Part shown: positions 6,187 to 7,048 of the stretch, piece after piece
Numbering within the stretch: position 1 is the first letter of the stretch
How the letters are laid out: each line of letters begins with the position of its first letter
From: DATMYQ01 sp035560935
Lineage (GTDB): Bacteria > Bacillota > Negativicutes > Sporomusales > Sporomusaceae
Assembly (NCBI GenBank): GCA_035560935.1
Contig: DATMYQ010000081.1
Coordinates: 1 to 7,048, forward strand
Direction of reading: 5' to 3'
DNA: 7,048 nucleotides
The notes under the pieces: model-generated
What the model was told of the DNA's origin: nothing
Databases searched by the model: none
Seen by the model: the letters and a program-made list of their open reading frames with translations, nothing else
Translations under genes and position numbers: made by a program

Positions 6187-6705
6187 ATGAAAATAGTGAT
6201 TGATGCCGATGCCTGTCCCAAAACAGTATTGAGGCACTGTCTGGAGCAGGGAAAGGAATATAACGTTCCTGTATTTACCGTAGCAAGTTTTAACCATAAT
6301 ATTCTTTCCGATCAGCATATCATGGTGGGCAGTGCATCACAGGAAACGGATATCAAAATCATTAATCTGACAAAAGAAGGTGATATCATTGTTACTCAGG
6401 ATTGGGGGTTGGCGGCAATGGTATTGGCCAAGAATGCCTGTTGCATCAATCCGTTAGGTACTGAATATCGCCAGGAAAAAATGGATTTTTTACTGGAAGA
6501 ACGGGAGATTAAGGCTAAACTTCGCCGGAGTGGCGGACGAACTAAGGGACCTGCCAAAAGAACATCAGAAGATGATTTGCGGTTTATAACAGGGCTGGTA
6601 AAAATAATTTGCCGCTCACTCGGCGCTTTGCCTCCAACGGGAGAGCGTCGTGTCGACGGTAGAAATAGCAGAAATGATATCTCGTTTGACAATAACATGG
6701 AGTGA
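6187..6705 (+). CDS. UPF0178 (DUF188, YaiI/YqxD) family protein
   Basis: This is a conserved bacterial protein of unproven function, related to the PIN-like nuclease fold. The 172-aa product opens with MKIVIDADACPK (acidic Asp6 and Asp8 followed by Cys10-Pro11), the family signature. It continues with GSASQETDIKIINL, DIIVTQDWGLA (a second acidic motif), a CINPLGTEY segment, and RRSGGRTKGPAKRTSEDDLRF, the basic C-terminal stretch that is also characteristic. A tail of about 35 residues follows, ending in a polar segment, so the protein is slightly longer than the roughly 150 aa typical of the family. It appears soluble. AAGGAGA (6169-6175) lies 11 nt before the ATG, a little far but acceptable. 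The next gene begins 16 nt after the stop, so the two are probably cotranscribed. No substrate can be inferred from context. Confidence 0.93.
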   Translation: MKIVIDADACPKTVLRHCLEQGKEYNVPVFTVASFNHNILSDQHIMVGSASQETDIKIINLTKEGDIIVTQDWGLAAMVLAKNACCINPLGTEYRQEKMDFLLEEREIKAKLRRSGGRTKGPAKRTSEDDLRFITGLVKIICRSLGALPPTGERRVDGRNSRNDISFDNNME

Positions 6706-6708
6706 TCC

Positions 6709-6714
6709 GGAGGG
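6709..6714 (+). promoter_or_regulatory. Ribosome binding site fixing a TTG start for the last gene
   Basis: GGAGGG lies 7 nt before TTG 6722, four bases after the stop of the YaiI/YqxD gene. A TTG at 6718 is out of frame and meets a stop within three codons. The first in-frame ATG comes only at codon 70. The TTG at 6722 is therefore the best start. Confidence 0.7.
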
Positions 6715-6721
6715 ATTTTGT

Positions 6722-7048
6722 TTGAGTAAGCAGGACGAACTCTTAGAAAGATTTTCTCGGGCGCGGGTTCACGAAGAAGCAGTCAGTGTGGAACGGGTCC
6801 ATTTTTATAAAACGGACAGACGCGTTAATCCCAAACAGGAAGAGCCGTTTTGGGTGGCGATAGGGAAGATACCGGTGTTGGTCTCTGCGCCACATGCAGT
6901 GAGGCATTGCCGGCAAAAAAAGATTAAAATGTCGGATGAGTTTACCGGGGCATTGGCCTTTTTGCTTAACCAGATGACAGAATGCCATGGAATTGCTGCC
7001 ACAAAACTTTACGGTGGCGATCCCAACGTTGATAATCCTTGCGTATAC
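6722..7048 (+). CDS. Partial CDS, N-formylglutamate amidohydrolase-like (3' end outside window)
   Basis: An open frame of 109 codons runs from TTG 6722 to the window edge without a stop, so only the N-terminal part of the protein is seen. The first 40 residues are charged and variable. From about residue 50 the sequence VLVSAPHAV (52-60), then SDEFTGALAFLL (71-82), TECHGIAATKLYGGDPN (86-102) and a following Asp104 resembles my recollection of N-formylglutamate amidohydrolase-like proteins, in which a PH motif near the N-terminus and a D-x-[FY]-T-G segment are expected. His58 would be a candidate metal ligand. Those enzymes hydrolyse N-formylglutamate or related N-acyl amino acids. No histidine-degradation gene is visible nearby to support that specific reaction. 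There is no signal peptide. The coding call is strong; the family name is tentative because most of the protein is missing. Confidence 0.7.
   Translation, partial: MSKQDELLERFSRARVHEEAVSVERVHFYKTDRRVNPKQEEPFWVAIGKIPVLVSAPHAVRHCRQKKIKMSDEFTGALAFLLNQMTECHGIAATKLYGGDPNVDNPCVY

Noticed and set aside
6396..6698. 100-codon minus-strand frame over the YaiI/YqxD gene
   Set aside because: It overlaps the conserved UPF0178 coding region completely and has no support of its own.
6743..7002. Two minus-strand frames at the 3' end
   Set aside because: They oppose the TTG-started forward gene, which has a good RBS, operon spacing and family-like motifs.

Overview
The window reads as an ordinary chromosomal stretch of a Bacillota-type bacterium. 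All six recognisable genes lie on the + strand. The Shine-Dalgarno sites are strong (AGGAGG-like), TTG starts are used, GC is moderate by eye, and the content is housekeeping: an MsrA-MsrB fusion, a stand-alone glycogen phosphorylase, a slipin and a YaiI/YqxD protein. I lean towards the Negativicutes or Clostridia, but that is inference; nothing here fixes the taxon.

Region by region: (1) 48-2246, a probable two-gene unit with msrAB (bifunctional methionine sulfoxide reductase) followed 27 nt later by an S41-family serine peptidase that has no signal peptide. A perfect 11-bp stem-loop lies inside the start of the peptidase gene. (2) 2247-4828, glycogen phosphorylase with its own promoter-like sequence, an ideal Shine-Dalgarno site in front of a TTG start, and a clear intrinsic terminator. 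(3) 4829-5895, a membrane-anchored SPFH/slipin protein, preceded by a short leader holding a perfect 7-bp inverted repeat. (4) 5896-6186, a 291-nt gap with two hairpins and a good promoter. (5) 6187-7048, a YaiI/YqxD (UPF0178) protein followed after 16 nt by the start of a TTG-initiated gene that runs off the window. The visible part of that last gene resembles the N-formylglutamate amidohydrolase family.

Functionally the genes are loosely connected. MsrAB repairs oxidised methionines, the peptidase could act on cytosolic proteins, GlgP releases glucose-1-phosphate from storage polysaccharide, and the slipin organises membrane domains. I see no mobile element, tRNA, rRNA, CRISPR array or recognisable riboswitch, and no convincing undescribed system. 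The items most worth a second look are the cytosolic S41 peptidase beside msrAB, the hairpin inside its gene, and the truncated 3' gene.
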